A stretch of DNA of 64,000 nt from Hyphomonas sp. (lineage in GTDB: Bacteria > Pseudomonadota > Alphaproteobacteria > Caulobacterales > Hyphomonadaceae). Shown piece after piece: positions 37,233 to 48,763 of the stretch. A model generated the notes under the pieces. It was given only the letters and a program-made list of their open reading frames with translations, searched no databases and was not told the origin of the DNA. Within the stretch, counting starts at the first letter, position 1. Every line of letters starts with the position of its first letter. The position numbers and the translations under genes were made by a program. Location: positions 1-64,000 of the forward strand of contig NZ_JAGYJH010000004.1 of the NCBI RefSeq assembly GCF_018402285.1, in the 5' to 3' direction.

Positions 37233-38855
37233 ATGACCGGAACGGATACAGCCACACCGCAGAAAGGATTTCTCGGATTTGTCGAGAGAACCGGCAACAA
37301 ACTGCCTGATCCGGTTTTTCTCTTCTTCTATCTGATCGGCGGCCTGGTCCTGATCTCGATCGTCTGTGCCGCCATGGGTGTGTCCGCGCCCCATCCCACC
37401 CAGCTCAATCCGGACGGCTCCACCGTGATCGTGCGCGCTGACAGCCTCCTGTCAGCCGCCAATATCCAGCGTCTCTGGGTCGACATGCCCAAGACCTTCA
37501 CCCACTTCCACCCCCTCGGCTATGTGCTGATCGTGATGCTGGGGGCTGGCGTGGCCGAGCGTTCGGGCCTCTTCGCCAGCGGCATGCGCGCCGCCGTTCG
37601 CGGCGCCCCGACCGCGCTGCTCACGCCCGTCGTCGCCCTGATCGCCATGCTGTCGAACCATGCCTCCGACGCGGGCTATGTCGTCCTGATCCCCCTCGCG
37701 GGCATCCTCTATGCGGCCGCCGGGCGCCATCCGATCGCCGGTATTGCCGCCGCCTTCGCCGGTGTTTCAGGTGGTTTCTCCGCCAACATCACCCCCGGCC
37801 AACTCGACGCGCTGCTGTTTGGCATTACGCAGCAAGCTGTGGATAACTCCGGTCTGGTGGACGGCCTCAGCGTCAACATCGCCGGCAACTGGTTCTTCAT
37901 CGCGGTCTTGATGGTGATCTACCTGCCGCTCATCTGGTTCGTGACCGACAAGATCGTCGAGCCGCGCCTCGGCAAATGGGTGCCCTCCGAGCAGCAGGCA
38001 AAGGACTTCGGCGAAGACAACAAGCCGCTGGAACCGGCCCAGAAGAAAGGCATCCGCAATGCCGGCCTCGCCAGCCTCGCGGTGATTGCCCTTTGGGCCT
38101 TCATGACCTTCGGCCCCGGCACGCCGCTCATCAATGAAGAGGCCTGCGCGCCGGGCACGATCGAAACCGGCGCCTGCTCGGTCCACGCCACCCTTGCCCC
38201 GCTCTACCAGTCCCTTGTCGCGGCGTTCTTCCTTCTCTTCCTGTTCGCCGGCTGGGCCTATGGCGCCGCCGCCGGAACGGTGAAAACCCACCGCGACCTC
38301 GTCGCCATGATGGCCGAAGCCATGAAGGACATGGGCTATTACCTCGTCCTTGCATTCGCCGCGGCCCATTTCGTAGCGATGTTCGGCTGGTCAAACCTCG
38401 GCTTCATCTCGGCCGTTCACGGCGCCAACGCCATCGAAGCCAGCGGCCTGCCGCTGCCTGTGGTGCTCGGCCTGATGGTGATCTTCACCGGCTTCTTGAA
38501 CATCTTCGTCGGTTCGGCCTCGGCCAAATGGGCGCTGATGGCTCCGGTGCTCGTGCCGATGCTGATGCTGCTCGGCGTCTCGCCGGAAGGCGCCACCGCC
38601 GCCTACCGCGTTGGCGACGGGGCCACCAACATCATCACGCCGCTGATGGTCTATTTCCCGCTGATCCTGATTTTTGCCCAGCGCTGGGTAAAGGATTTCG
38701 GCCTGGGAAGCCTCACCGCGCTGATGCTGCCCTATTCGGTCTGGCTGCTGCTGACCGGCGTGATTCTCACGGTCGGCTGGTTCTATCTCGGCATCGACCT
38801 CGGCCCTGGCGCACCGATTGCCTTCGAGATGCCGGCTGCGCCGACCGGTCCGTGA
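37233..38855 (+). CDS. AbgT-family transporter
   Basis: A 540-residue inner-membrane carrier with about 12 helices. The AbgT family exports sulfonamides or takes up p-aminobenzoyl-glutamate, a folate breakdown product. GFLGFVERTGNKLPDPVFLF at the start, LSNHASDAGYVVLIPLAG, and RVGDGATNIITPLMVYFPLIL are family signatures. GGGAG upstream supports the ATG at 37233. It is divergent from the TetR gene and ends in a terminator. The window's metF and metH also use folate, but a functional link is not shown. Confidence 0.92.
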   Translation: MTGTDTATPQKGFLGFVERTGNKLPDPVFLFFYLIGGLVLISIVCAAMGVSAPHPTQLNPDGSTVIVRADSLLSAANIQRLWVDMPKTFTHFHPLGYVLIVMLGAGVAERSGLFASGMRAAVRGAPTALLTPVVALIAMLSNHASDAGYVVLIPLAGILYAAAGRHPIAGIAAAFAGVSGGFSANITPGQLDALLFGITQQAVDNSGLVDGLSVNIAGNWFFIAVLMVIYLPLIWFVTDKIVEPRLGKWVPSEQQAKDFGEDNKPLEPAQKKGIRNAGLASLAVIALWAFMTFGPGTPLINEEACAPGTIETGACSVHATLAPLYQSLVAAFFLLFLFAGWAYGAAAGTVKTHRDLVAMMAEAMKDMGYYLVLAFAAAHFVAMFGWSNLGFISAVHGANAIEASGLPLPVVLGLMVIFTGFLNIFVGSASAKWALMAPVLVPMLMLLGVSPEGATAAYRVGDGATNIITPLMVYFPLILIFAQRWVKDFGLGSLTALMLPYSVWLLLTGVILTVGWFYLGIDLGPGAPIAFEMPAAPTGP

Positions 38856-38880
38856 AGCCAGCCAGCCTGCTGCAATGAAA

Positions 38881-38912
38881 AACGCCCTGACCAGAGGTCA
38901 GGGCGTTTTTTT
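38881..38912. terminator. Terminator between abgT-like and mlaC genes
   Basis: A 12-bp perfect stem (38881-38892 with 38896-38907), a 3-base loop and a T-run after it; the A-run before it serves the convergent mlaC. Confidence 0.9.
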
Positions 38913-38933
38913 GTATCCGCAACCGGAAAACGA

Positions 38934-39560
38934 TCAGCTGCGCTTGCGGCTCTTCAGATCGGCAGTCATGGCGTTGATCTTGCTGATCAGCACATCGGCC
39001 GAACCATTGTTCTGGTCGAGCAGGGCGATGAACTGGGCGCGCTGTTCAATGGCGAGCCAGATGAGGTTGCCGTCAAGGTTTAGAGCCACGTCGACAACCT
39101 GGTAGTTGCCTTCCTCGCCGTGGACGCGCCAGCGTACGTCCATGTCCCTGCCATCCCGGCGCTTGATGACTGTGTTGACGATCGAATCCGTCGCTGACCG
39201 GTCGACAGAATTCTTCACCGTGACCGCTTCGCCGCGATAGGCGTCGAGCTCGTTCTCGTAGACGGCCATGGCATAGTTGCGGAAGGCCGTGCGATAGCGC
39301 GTCAGGTCTGCCTGGCTGAACCGGCGGCTGTACTTGCCGATGACAAAGTTCGAGATCGCGCCGAAATCGGCGAACTCGTCCATATAGTCGCTGAACTTCT
39401 CCGTCCGCTCTATTGCGGAAAGGTCGGGATTGTTGAGCGTCGCCAGAACTTCATTGGCGTTCTTCTGGACATAGGCTTCGGTCTTGGCGTCTGCAAAAGC
39501 GGGCAGGGCGCTGACCGCAAGGGTCGCGGCCAGGATGGCCGGGAGAATGAAACGCTTCAC
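38934..39560 (-). CDS. mlaC: MlaC, periplasmic phospholipid shuttle
   Basis: A 208-residue MlaC-family protein with a signal peptide (cut after AFADA near 24). FSQADLTRYRTAFRNYAMAVYE and the LAIEQRAQFIALL end are typical. It would carry phospholipid from the outer-membrane MlaA towards the inner membrane to keep outer-leaflet asymmetry. It lies 33 bp downstream of mlaA in one operon. mlaFED are not in the window. Confidence 0.85.
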   Translation of the reverse strand: MKRFILPAILAATLAVSALPAFADAKTEAYVQKNANEVLATLNNPDLSAIERTEKFSDYMDEFADFGAISNFVIGKYSRRFSQADLTRYRTAFRNYAMAVYENELDAYRGEAVTVKNSVDRSATDSIVNTVIKRRDGRDMDVRWRVHGEEGNYQVVDVALNLDGNLIWLAIEQRAQFIALLDQNNGSADVLISKINAMTADLKSRKRS

Positions 39561-39593
39561 AGTTGTACTCCTTCTTCAGGGGCGGCCTGGGAC

Positions 39594-40352
39594 TTACTCT
39601 TCAAATTCGTCAAAATCAGGGAGATCATCATAGGCCGTCTCTTCATCGACCCTTCCATTAAGGATCTCTGCCTGACGCGAAGATGAATAAATCCGTCTAA
39701 GGGCAATATAGGGTTCGGGTTGAGCATTGAGGGTGTTGATCTGGTCGTCCAGCCGGACGCGGGCATTGAGCGCGCCAATCACGCCCAGACCGGCGCGGAT
39801 GGCGAGATCGGAGCCCTCGTCATTGTCGAGTTGAACCCAGGTCAGCGGGTCCATGGCGCGGTCAACGCCCAAACCGGCCAGATCGCGCGGGGTGGTCGGA
39901 CCAAGCACTGGCAGAACAAGATAGGGGCCGCTTTCGACGCCCCAGACGGCGAGTGTCTGACCGAAATCTTCCCGGTGGCGCTCAAGACCCATCTCGGAGG
40001 CTGCGTCCCAGAGGCCCAGGAGGCCTAGGGTCGTGTTGATTCCAAACCGGGCGAAGGTCGTCCCGGCCCGTTTGGGCTCGCCCTGAAGCACGTCATTTGC
40101 GAAAATGACAGGGCCCGTCAGATTTGACAGGAAATCTCCGACGCGGTCCCTCGCAAACTCAGGTGTTACGGTCTTGTACGCCGTCGCAGCCGGGTCGAGG
40201 GCGTATGTGTCGAGCCCGTTGTTGAAGGCAAACATCTTGCGGTTAAAGCCTTCATACGGGTCTGCAATGTCAGCGGAACCGGCAGCAGGCGTTGACGCGC
40301 AGGCTGCAAGTGCAACCGCGAGCAAGGCGGCACCGGGGAAGGCGGATTTCAT
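39594..40352 (-). CDS. mlaA: MlaA (VacJ) outer-membrane lipoprotein
   Basis: A 252-residue lipoprotein (lipobox LAAC, Cys18). DPYEGFNRKMFAFNNGLD is the MlaA signature, followed by FLSNLTGPVIFANDVLQG and GPYLVLPVLGPTTPRDL. It removes misplaced phospholipid from the outer leaflet of the outer membrane and passes it to MlaC. Two operator-like sequences lie 55 and 98 bp upstream, matching the one before the TetR gene, so the operon is probably repressed by that regulator. Confidence 0.92.
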   Translation of the reverse strand: MKSAFPGAALLAVALAACASTPAAGSADIADPYEGFNRKMFAFNNGLDTYALDPAATAYKTVTPEFARDRVGDFLSNLTGPVIFANDVLQGEPKRAGTTFARFGINTTLGLLGLWDAASEMGLERHREDFGQTLAVWGVESGPYLVLPVLGPTTPRDLAGLGVDRAMDPLTWVQLDNDEGSDLAIRAGLGVIGALNARVRLDDQINTLNAQPEPYIALRRIYSSSRQAEILNGRVDEETAYDDLPDFDEFEE

Positions 40353-40406
40353 AAGTCAAAATTCCTCAGGAGGCGGCAACTGACAGATTCTGCGGGTGGA
40401 CGGAAC

Positions 40407-40426
40407 AAGTCATCGGCTGTTGACGT
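40407..40426. promoter_or_regulatory. Operator-like palindrome, copy 2 (mlaA)
   Basis: AAGTCA-TCGGCTGT-TGACGT: 17/20 identical to the palindrome before the TetR gene at 36.9 kb, with one mismatch in its own arms. Confidence 0.7.
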
Positions 40427-40449
40427 GCCTGTGATTGGAGACGCGAAAT

Positions 40450-40469
40450 AAGTCAACGGGTGATGACAA
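40450..40469. promoter_or_regulatory. Operator-like palindrome, copy 3 (mlaA)
   Basis: AAGTCA-ACGGGTGA-TGACAA. Read on the other strand it is TTGTCA-TCACCCGT-TGACTT, 17/20 identical to copy 1. It lies 43 bp from copy 2, centre to centre, which is about four helical turns. Confidence 0.65.
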
Positions 40470-40614
40470 GCCTGGTTGATGAGAACCGGTACCAGATGGC
40501 ATGCAGTTTTGCTGCTTCAACCTGACACTCCCAAAAATGCGAAGTTGCGTGTCTTTCCTGCCATACTGATGGGTAATCATAACGAACCCGTTCAGATCAG
40601 GTTCCGAAGATGGA

Positions 40615-40644
40615 TTGCAAATCATATAAATAATCGTTTATATG
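40615..40644 (+). promoter_or_regulatory. Promoter of the ArsR-methyltransferase gene
   Basis: TTGCAA (40615-40620), 18 bp, TATATG (40639-40644), then 6 bp to the ATG at 40651. Transcription would start at the start codon. Most of it lies inside the 34-bp operator. Confidence 0.6.
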
Positions 40645-40650
40645 ATTTGC
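40617..40650. promoter_or_regulatory. ArsR-type operator abutting the start codon
   Basis: A perfect inverted repeat with 14-bp arms (GCAAATCATATAAA at 40617-40630 and its complement at 40637-40650) and a 6-bp spacer. It ends at the base before the ATG at 40651. Long AT-rich palindromes of this kind bind ArsR-family dimers, so the gene should repress itself and the met operon behind it. Confidence 0.85.
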
Positions 40651-41628
40651 ATGAGCGAAGCATTCGACAGACTTCTTGAGCGGCTGCGGGCCGCAGGCGA
40701 GCCGACCCGGCTGCGCCTGCTCGCGCTTCTGCGCTCTCAGGACCTGTCGGTGGGTGAACTGGTCCAGGTTCTGGAGCAGAGCCAGCCACGCCTCTCTCAC
40801 CATCTCAAAGCGCTTTCCGAAGCGGGGCTTGCCGAAAGGCTGCCGGAGGGGGCGTTCGTCTTCTATCGCGCGGCACGCAGCGGGCCCGGCAAAGAACTGC
40901 TCGACGCATTGTTCAGCGCGCTCGGCCCGGATGTGCCCGAGATTGACGCAGATCTTGAGCGCCTGCACAGGGTGATGGCCGGCCGGGCCGCCTCGGCCGA
41001 AGCTTACTTCTCAAGTATTGCCGAGACCTGGGACACCGTTCGCGCGCTGCATTATCCCAATGACGCAATCGAGACCGCCTTGCTCGGCCTTGCCGGGAAG
41101 GGACCGTTTCGCCGGCTGATAGATTTCGGCACCGGCACCGGGCGGATGTTGTCACTGTTTGCCCCGCTCGTTGCCGAGGCCGAAGGCATCGATTTCAGCC
41201 ACCGCATGCTGACCGTGGCGCGGGCAAACCTGGAAAGCGCCGGTGCCCGCAATGCGCGGGTGCGGTTTGGCAATGTCACGTCCGCGCCTTTTGCCGATGA
41301 AAGCGCCGATCTCATCATCATTCATCAGGTGCTTCATTTCCTCGACACGCCGGCCGATGCGATCGCCGAGGCGGGCCGCGTGCTCGCGCCAGGCGGCTGT
41401 CTGCTGGTGACTGATTTTGCGCCGCATGACCTCGAATTCCTGCGCACCGAGCATGGCCATCACCGGCTTGGACTGCGTCATGATGCGCTCTCTGCCTGGG
41501 CCACTGACGCCGGCCTCAGCCTTGAGGAACCCATCAGCTTTGCGCCGCCGGAAAACGGCGCGCCGGGCCTTACCGTCAATATCTGGCGCGCGTCAAAAGC
41601 CGCCTCAGCTCAGGAGAAAGCCGCGTGA
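40651..41628 (+). CDS. ArsR-family regulator fused to a SAM-dependent methyltransferase domain
   Basis: A 325-residue two-domain protein. Residues 1-85 form an ArsR winged helix (LRLLALLRSQDLSVGELVQV, QPRLSHHLKALSEAGL). Residues about 130-260 form a class I methyltransferase fold (LIDFGTGTGRMLSLF and VAEAEGIDFS binding SAM). Such fusions sit before metF and metH in many alphaproteobacteria, and SAM or S-adenosylhomocysteine sensing is a reasonable inference (compare SahR). The frame also has an ATG at 40642, inside the operator; 40651 is preferred and would be leaderless. It overlaps metF by 4 bp. Confidence 0.88.
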   Translation: MSEAFDRLLERLRAAGEPTRLRLLALLRSQDLSVGELVQVLEQSQPRLSHHLKALSEAGLAERLPEGAFVFYRAARSGPGKELLDALFSALGPDVPEIDADLERLHRVMAGRAASAEAYFSSIAETWDTVRALHYPNDAIETALLGLAGKGPFRRLIDFGTGTGRMLSLFAPLVAEAEGIDFSHRMLTVARANLESAGARNARVRFGNVTSAPFADESADLIIIHQVLHFLDTPADAIAEAGRVLAPGGCLLVTDFAPHDLEFLRTEHGHHRLGLRHDALSAWATDAGLSLEEPISFAPPENGAPGLTVNIWRASKAASAQEKAA

Positions 41629-42539
41629 ACCGTCCGGCCATCCAGTCTCAGACCGCCAGAGAGCCCGTGCGGGTCTCGTTCGAATTCTTTCCGCCCAAGT
41701 CCGAGGCGATGAACACCCGCCTCTGGGAAACGGTGCAGCGGCTTGAGCCCATGGCGCCGGCCTTTGTGTCGGTGACTTACGGAGCGGGTGGATCGACGCG
41801 CGAGCGCACGCACGACACCGTTCGCCGGATGGCAACCGAGACGACGCTGCGCCCCGCCGCCCACCTCACCTGCGTTTCGGCGACAAAGGAGGAAGTGCTC
41901 GCCGTGGCCGAGGAATACTGGCAGGCGGGCGTGAAACACATCGTTGCCCTGCGCGGCGACCCGCCCGCGGGCATGGGCGCCAAATTCGAGGCCCATCCTG
42001 GCGGCTTTGCCGACTCGGTTGATCTCATCCGCGGGCTGAGGGAGCACCGGCCGGAGCTGGGCAAGTGTTTCGAGATTTCGGTTTCCTGCTACCCGGAGCT
42101 TCACCCCGAGAACAAGGGATGGGACGCGGAGATTGCCTTCCTGAAAGCGAAGCAGGACGCCGGCGCCGACCGGGCCATCACGCAGTTCTTCTTCGAGCCG
42201 GAGGTGTATCTTGCCTTTCTCGAGAAGGCGCGGGCGGGCGGGGTCACCATGCCGATCGTGCCGGGCATCATGCTGCAGCCGAATTTCAATGGCCTGAAGC
42301 GCATTGCCGGTCTTTGCGGCGCGTCGATCCCGGGCTGGCTGCACGCCCTTTATGACGGGCTGGATGAAGACGAGGAAACGCGCGATCTGGTGACTGCGAA
42401 CGTGGCGGCTGACCTCTGCAGGAAGCTGCAGGCTGAAGGCGTTGAGGACTTCCATTTCTACACACTGAACCGGGCAGGGCTGGCGCTGTCGACCTGCCGT
42501 CTGCTTGGTCTTAATCCCCAGTCCGCAAAGGCAGCCTGA
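41625..42539 (+). CDS. metF: Methylenetetrahydrofolate reductase
   Basis: A 304-residue flavoenzyme that makes 5-methyl-THF for MetH. VSFEFFPPKSEAMNTRLW at the start, FVSVTYGAGGSTRERTHD and HIVALRGDPP are MetF signatures. It starts with GTG at 41625, overlapping the regulator's stop by 4 bp, and is followed after 3 bp by metH. Confidence 0.96.
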   Translation: MNRPAIQSQTAREPVRVSFEFFPPKSEAMNTRLWETVQRLEPMAPAFVSVTYGAGGSTRERTHDTVRRMATETTLRPAAHLTCVSATKEEVLAVAEEYWQAGVKHIVALRGDPPAGMGAKFEAHPGGFADSVDLIRGLREHRPELGKCFEISVSCYPELHPENKGWDAEIAFLKAKQDAGADRAITQFFFEPEVYLAFLEKARAGGVTMPIVPGIMLQPNFNGLKRIAGLCGASIPGWLHALYDGLDEDEETRDLVTANVAADLCRKLQAEGVEDFHFYTLNRAGLALSTCRLLGLNPQSAKAA

Positions 42540-42542
42540 GCC

Positions 42543-43601
42543 ATGAACAGCCAGGACCGTTTCAAGGCGCTCGAAGCGCTCGCCGATCAGCGCATCCTCG
42601 TGCTCGACGGCGCAATGGGCACCCAGATCCAGAACTACAGACTGACCGAAGCGGACTTCCAGGGGAGCCGGTTTGCCGATTGGGAAATTCCGCTGAAGGG
42701 CAACAACGACCTGCTGAACCTGACGCGCCCGGACGTGATCGGCGAAATCCACCGAAAATATATTGAGGCGGGGGCGGACTTTGTGGAGACCAATACATTC
42801 TCTGCAACCACCATCGCGATGGCCGACTACAAGATGGAAGCGCTCGCTGCCGAGATCGCCCGACAGGGCGCGCGGATTGCACGGGAGGTGGCCGACGAGG
42901 CCGAGGCCAGGCTTGGCCGGCCTGTAGGCGTGATGGGCGCCATCGGGCCGACGAACAAGACGCTCTCGCTGAGCCCCAATGTGAACGATCCGGGCTACCG
43001 GGACGTGACGTTTGACCAGGTGCGCGAAGCGTATTTCGAGCAGGCCGAGGCGATGGCGCCGTTCATCGATGTGTTCCTGATCGAGACGGTGTTCGATACG
43101 CTCAATGCCAAGGCGGCGATCAAGGCGCTGCTCGACCTGCGTGCACAGAAGGGGATTGACCTGCCGATCATTATTTCCGGGACGATCACGGATGCGTCGG
43201 GCCGTACCCTCAGTGGGCAGACGGCTGAGGCTTTCTGGAACTCGGTGCGGCATGCAAAGCCCTGGGCGATCGGGCTCAACTGCGCGCTGGGCGCCGACCT
43301 TATGCGCCAGCATATTGCCGCAATTTCGCGCGTGGCGGATACACGCGTGATTGCCTATCCCAATGCCGGCCTGCCCAACGCCTTTGGCGAATATGACGAG
43401 ACGCCGGACCAGACATCGGCGCATCTGAAGGAATGGGCCAATAGCGGCCTTGTAAATGTTCTGGGCGGATGCTGCGGCACCTCGCCAGGGCATATTGCGG
43501 CGATTGCGCAAGCGATCAGATCTGCCGCGCCGCGCAAGCTGCCGGAGGTTTCGCGGGCAATGCGCCTCTCTGGCCTTGAGCCCTTTACGGTGGCATCGTG
43601 A
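42543..43601 (+). CDS. metH: Methionine synthase, homocysteine-binding part (MetH N-part)
   Basis: A 352-residue protein that matches the homocysteine S-methyltransferase module of cobalamin-dependent MetH: LVLDGAMGTQIQNY at the start, NTFSATTIAMADY, LNCALGADLM and GGCCGTSPGHIAAI, with the zinc-binding cysteines. The rest of MetH is a separate gene (44023-46665); the two lengths add up to about one full MetH (near 1,230). Two-gene metH is common in alphaproteobacteria, but here another gene lies between the halves. Confidence 0.93.
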   Translation: MNSQDRFKALEALADQRILVLDGAMGTQIQNYRLTEADFQGSRFADWEIPLKGNNDLLNLTRPDVIGEIHRKYIEAGADFVETNTFSATTIAMADYKMEALAAEIARQGARIAREVADEAEARLGRPVGVMGAIGPTNKTLSLSPNVNDPGYRDVTFDQVREAYFEQAEAMAPFIDVFLIETVFDTLNAKAAIKALLDLRAQKGIDLPIIISGTITDASGRTLSGQTAEAFWNSVRHAKPWAIGLNCALGADLMRQHIAAISRVADTRVIAYPNAGLPNAFGEYDETPDQTSAHLKEWANSGLVNVLGGCCGTSPGHIAAIAQAIRSAAPRKLPEVSRAMRLSGLEPFTVAS

Positions 43602-44022
43602 CGCAAACGAACGTGCAGGCCGGAGATATCTTCATCTTCTACGGCCTTCTCAAGCAGGGCGCAGCAGACGAGGCTGGCGCGCTTGGCCTAGAAGTGGCCG
43701 GGGAGTTTCTCGGGCCGTGCCGGTTCCGGGCAACCATGCTCGACCTGGGTGGCTTTCCGGGCATTGTTGCGGGGTCGGCGCTTTGCCAGGGCGTGCGCTG
43801 GCGCGTGAAGGATGCCCGTGTGATCCCGGCAATGGATGAGTTTGAAGACGTGACGGATGACCCGGCCACATCGCTCTACCTGCGCCGAAAGGTGCCGGTC
43901 CTCAATGAGGCCGGCGCAGAAACGGGCGAGCAGGCCTGGATTTACATCTACAATCAGAAGACGGACGGCTTTGCCATTCTCCCGGATGGCAACTGGCCGC
44001 TGGACCGCGGAAGGTCGCGAAA

Positions 44023-44026
<4 letters not shown>
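43598..44026 (+). CDS. Gamma-glutamylcyclotransferase-like (AIG2 fold) protein
   Basis: A 142-residue protein with the AIG2/GGCT fold: [11 protein letters not shown] (Y15-G16-x-L18), a hydrophobic strand run, and AMDEFEDV with E83 as the likely catalytic acid. GGCTs release 5-oxoproline from gamma-glutamyl peptides. It begins with GTG overlapping the metH N-part stop by 4 bp, and ends overlapping the metH C-part start by 4 bp, so it is translated with the methionine synthase. The substrate is not known. Confidence 0.8.
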
Positions 44027-46661
<2,635 letters not shown>

Positions 46662-46665
<4 letters not shown>

Positions 46666-48524
46666 CCGGCCAGACTGAAAGCCTCGCCTGGGTTTTCGAC
46701 AAGGTTTGGTGCAGGCCTGCCGAGGAGAAAACCCTGCACCAGATCGCAGTTCATGCCACGCAGGCGTTCAAGCGTTGCGACGTCTTCAACTCCTTCTGCG
46801 CAGCACAGGATGTTCAATGCCTGACTGAGACCGATTGCGGCTGATACAATCTTTTCGGAACTGGGCGAATGCTGAGCCGACTGGATGAAAGATTTGTCGA
46901 TTTTCAGTTTGGTGAGGGGCAGTTCCTTTACAAGCGTCAGTGAGGAATAACCGGTACCGAAATCGTCCAGTGCTATGGACATACCCATATCACTCAGATC
47001 ACGGAGCACAGATACTGTGTGCGTCATGTCGCGGAACATCGCGGTTTCGGTGATCTCGATTTCCAGCTGGCTGCACTGAACGCCTATGCGGGAAGCCAGG
47101 GCTGCAAGTCGTGCAGGAAACAAGCGGTTGGCAAACTGGATAGGGGAAACATTAAGCGCAACCTTCTGGTGGGGCGGCATGTGTCTGCAGGCAAGCAGGG
47201 CCTGCTCGGCAATACCCCAGAACATCTCGTCGATGAGGCCAAGGCGCTCCAGGAGCGGAATGAATTCATCGGGCCCCGGTATGAACCCGACATCGGGGCC
47301 ATTCCAGCGAGCAAGGACTTCGTATCCGGCCAACTGCCCGCTTGCCACGGAATAGAAGGGCTGGAACATCGGGCGTATCTGATTTTGGGAAACTGCCGCC
47401 GGCAGGGACTCTTTCAGGCGCGCATGCCTTGCCTGGGCGATGTCGAGGGTCGGATCAAACAGGCGTACGCCGCCATGATCTGACTTTGCCCGCTGCATAG
47501 CTTTGTCGGCCGCATGGAGCCATTCGGGCCGCGTGGCGGCATCGCCGGGAAATTCGGCCGCGCCTATCGAGGCGCCGACGCTGACAGCGCCGGGCTTTGA
47601 CAGGAAGGGGGCACACAACGAGGCATGCAGCCGCAGCAACTCTTCTTCCAAACCGACTGCGATGCCGGTCGCATCAACGAGTATCCCGAATTCATCCCCT
47701 CCAAGCCTGGCGATCAGAGCGTCATTTCGCCACTCATGGATCCGTCCGGCGACCACTTTGAGCGCATCATCCCCGACGGCATGGCCGTACCGGTCGTTGA
47801 GATATTTGAACCGGTCGAGATCCACATAGATGAGCCAGGCGTGCGAGCCGTGCTGGACGAGACGGTCTGCCTCCTCGATGAATAGTCTGCGATTGTTCAG
47901 CCCCGTCAACGCATCCGTATCCGCCAGGCGCCTGGCTTCCTTTTCGGCTGCGCCGCGGACTGCGACTTCGGAATTGAGTTCATTAACCAGCGCCATATTC
48001 AGCTTGAGGAGCGCGCGGAGAACGGACAGTCCGTCCACGATGCCAGCATAGCGCCCGAGATGATCCACCAGAATGTAGCCGTCAGGCGCATTGGTGAGGT
48101 CTGTCGCCGCAAGTTCATTGGCGATGTCAGCAACTTTCTGGTCCGTACCCACGACAAAGCGGGGCGGATCCAGGAACTCGGCAAGCGGGCGGGCGTCATA
48201 GAGCGCCCTGCCAAACTGGCCGGCGGCCTTGGAGATGATTTTCGAACGTGTCAGCGCGCCGGCGGGGCGCCCGGCTGCGTCCACAGCAGCGATCAGTCTG
48301 AGTTTCGGGTTGCCCACGAAGAAATCGATTGCGTCCCGGCATAGCCCATCGGCCCGCAGCGCGGGAACGTCCTGAATATCAAGCTCACCGAAGTGCATGC
48401 CAGTTCCTGTCGAGTAGGGTGCGCAAGGCAGCGCGTCTTTGGATGACCATAGGGGGAAAAGGTAAATTTCCAGGTTTTCTAACTCATTGAAATATCGCTG
48501 ATTTTGTTCGAAATCCTGTCGCAT
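46662..48524 (-). CDS. CBS-GGDEF-EAL protein of c-di-GMP turnover
   Basis: A 620-residue protein. Residues about 50-180 look like a CBS pair ([28 protein letters not shown]). Then comes a GGDEF domain with an intact [10 protein letters not shown] motif, and an EAL domain with [15 protein letters not shown], and [18 protein letters not shown]. Both catalytic motifs are present, so it could make or break c-di-GMP; the CBS pair would sense nucleotides. The frame is open to 48602, but the first 26 residues there look non-coding and lie next to the decayed metH copy; the start is uncertain (48524 chosen). The stop overlaps the end of metH by 4 bp on the opposite strand. Confidence 0.88.
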
Positions 48525-48612
48525 TTCATCCGGAAAAATAGTGTCTGCCTGTAAGTCGTCGGCTGTCCGCCAACGATGCGGCCTGCAAGGACTGTGGCTC
48601 ATTGAGAACCGA

Positions 48613-48672
48613 CGATGGCGGGCGCCGATCCTTCCACATGACCCGTTCGTGACGGCCGATGCCGTGGCCTGA
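48613..48672 (+). pseudogene. Decayed second copy of the metH 3' end
   Basis: In frame this reads RWRAPILPHDPFVTADAVA-stop, against [19 protein letters not shown]-stop at the end of metH (46606-46665): 15 of 19 residues and 47 of 60 bases match. No further homology was seen upstream. The CBS-GGDEF-EAL gene lies between the two copies. Confidence 0.85.
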
Positions 48673-48763
48673 CCTGACTTTTCCCAAGGCGCGCGCTGGT
48701 GAAGAGCCAGCGAGTCGCCTAGGGGTGTTCGCGATCACGTAAGGGCAGGGTGGAGCCGGAAGA

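Noticed and set aside
40353-40650. SAM or cobalamin riboswitch before the met operon
   Set aside because: No riboswitch-like core was seen, and the promoter appears to start transcription at the ATG, leaving no leader.
41610-43511. 633-codon minus-strand frame opposite metF and metH
   Set aside because: Antisense shadow of two clearly conserved genes.
48525-48602. Longer start of the GGDEF-EAL protein
   Set aside because: The extra 26 residues look non-coding, no Shine-Dalgarno precedes the ATG, and the region adjoins the decayed metH copy.
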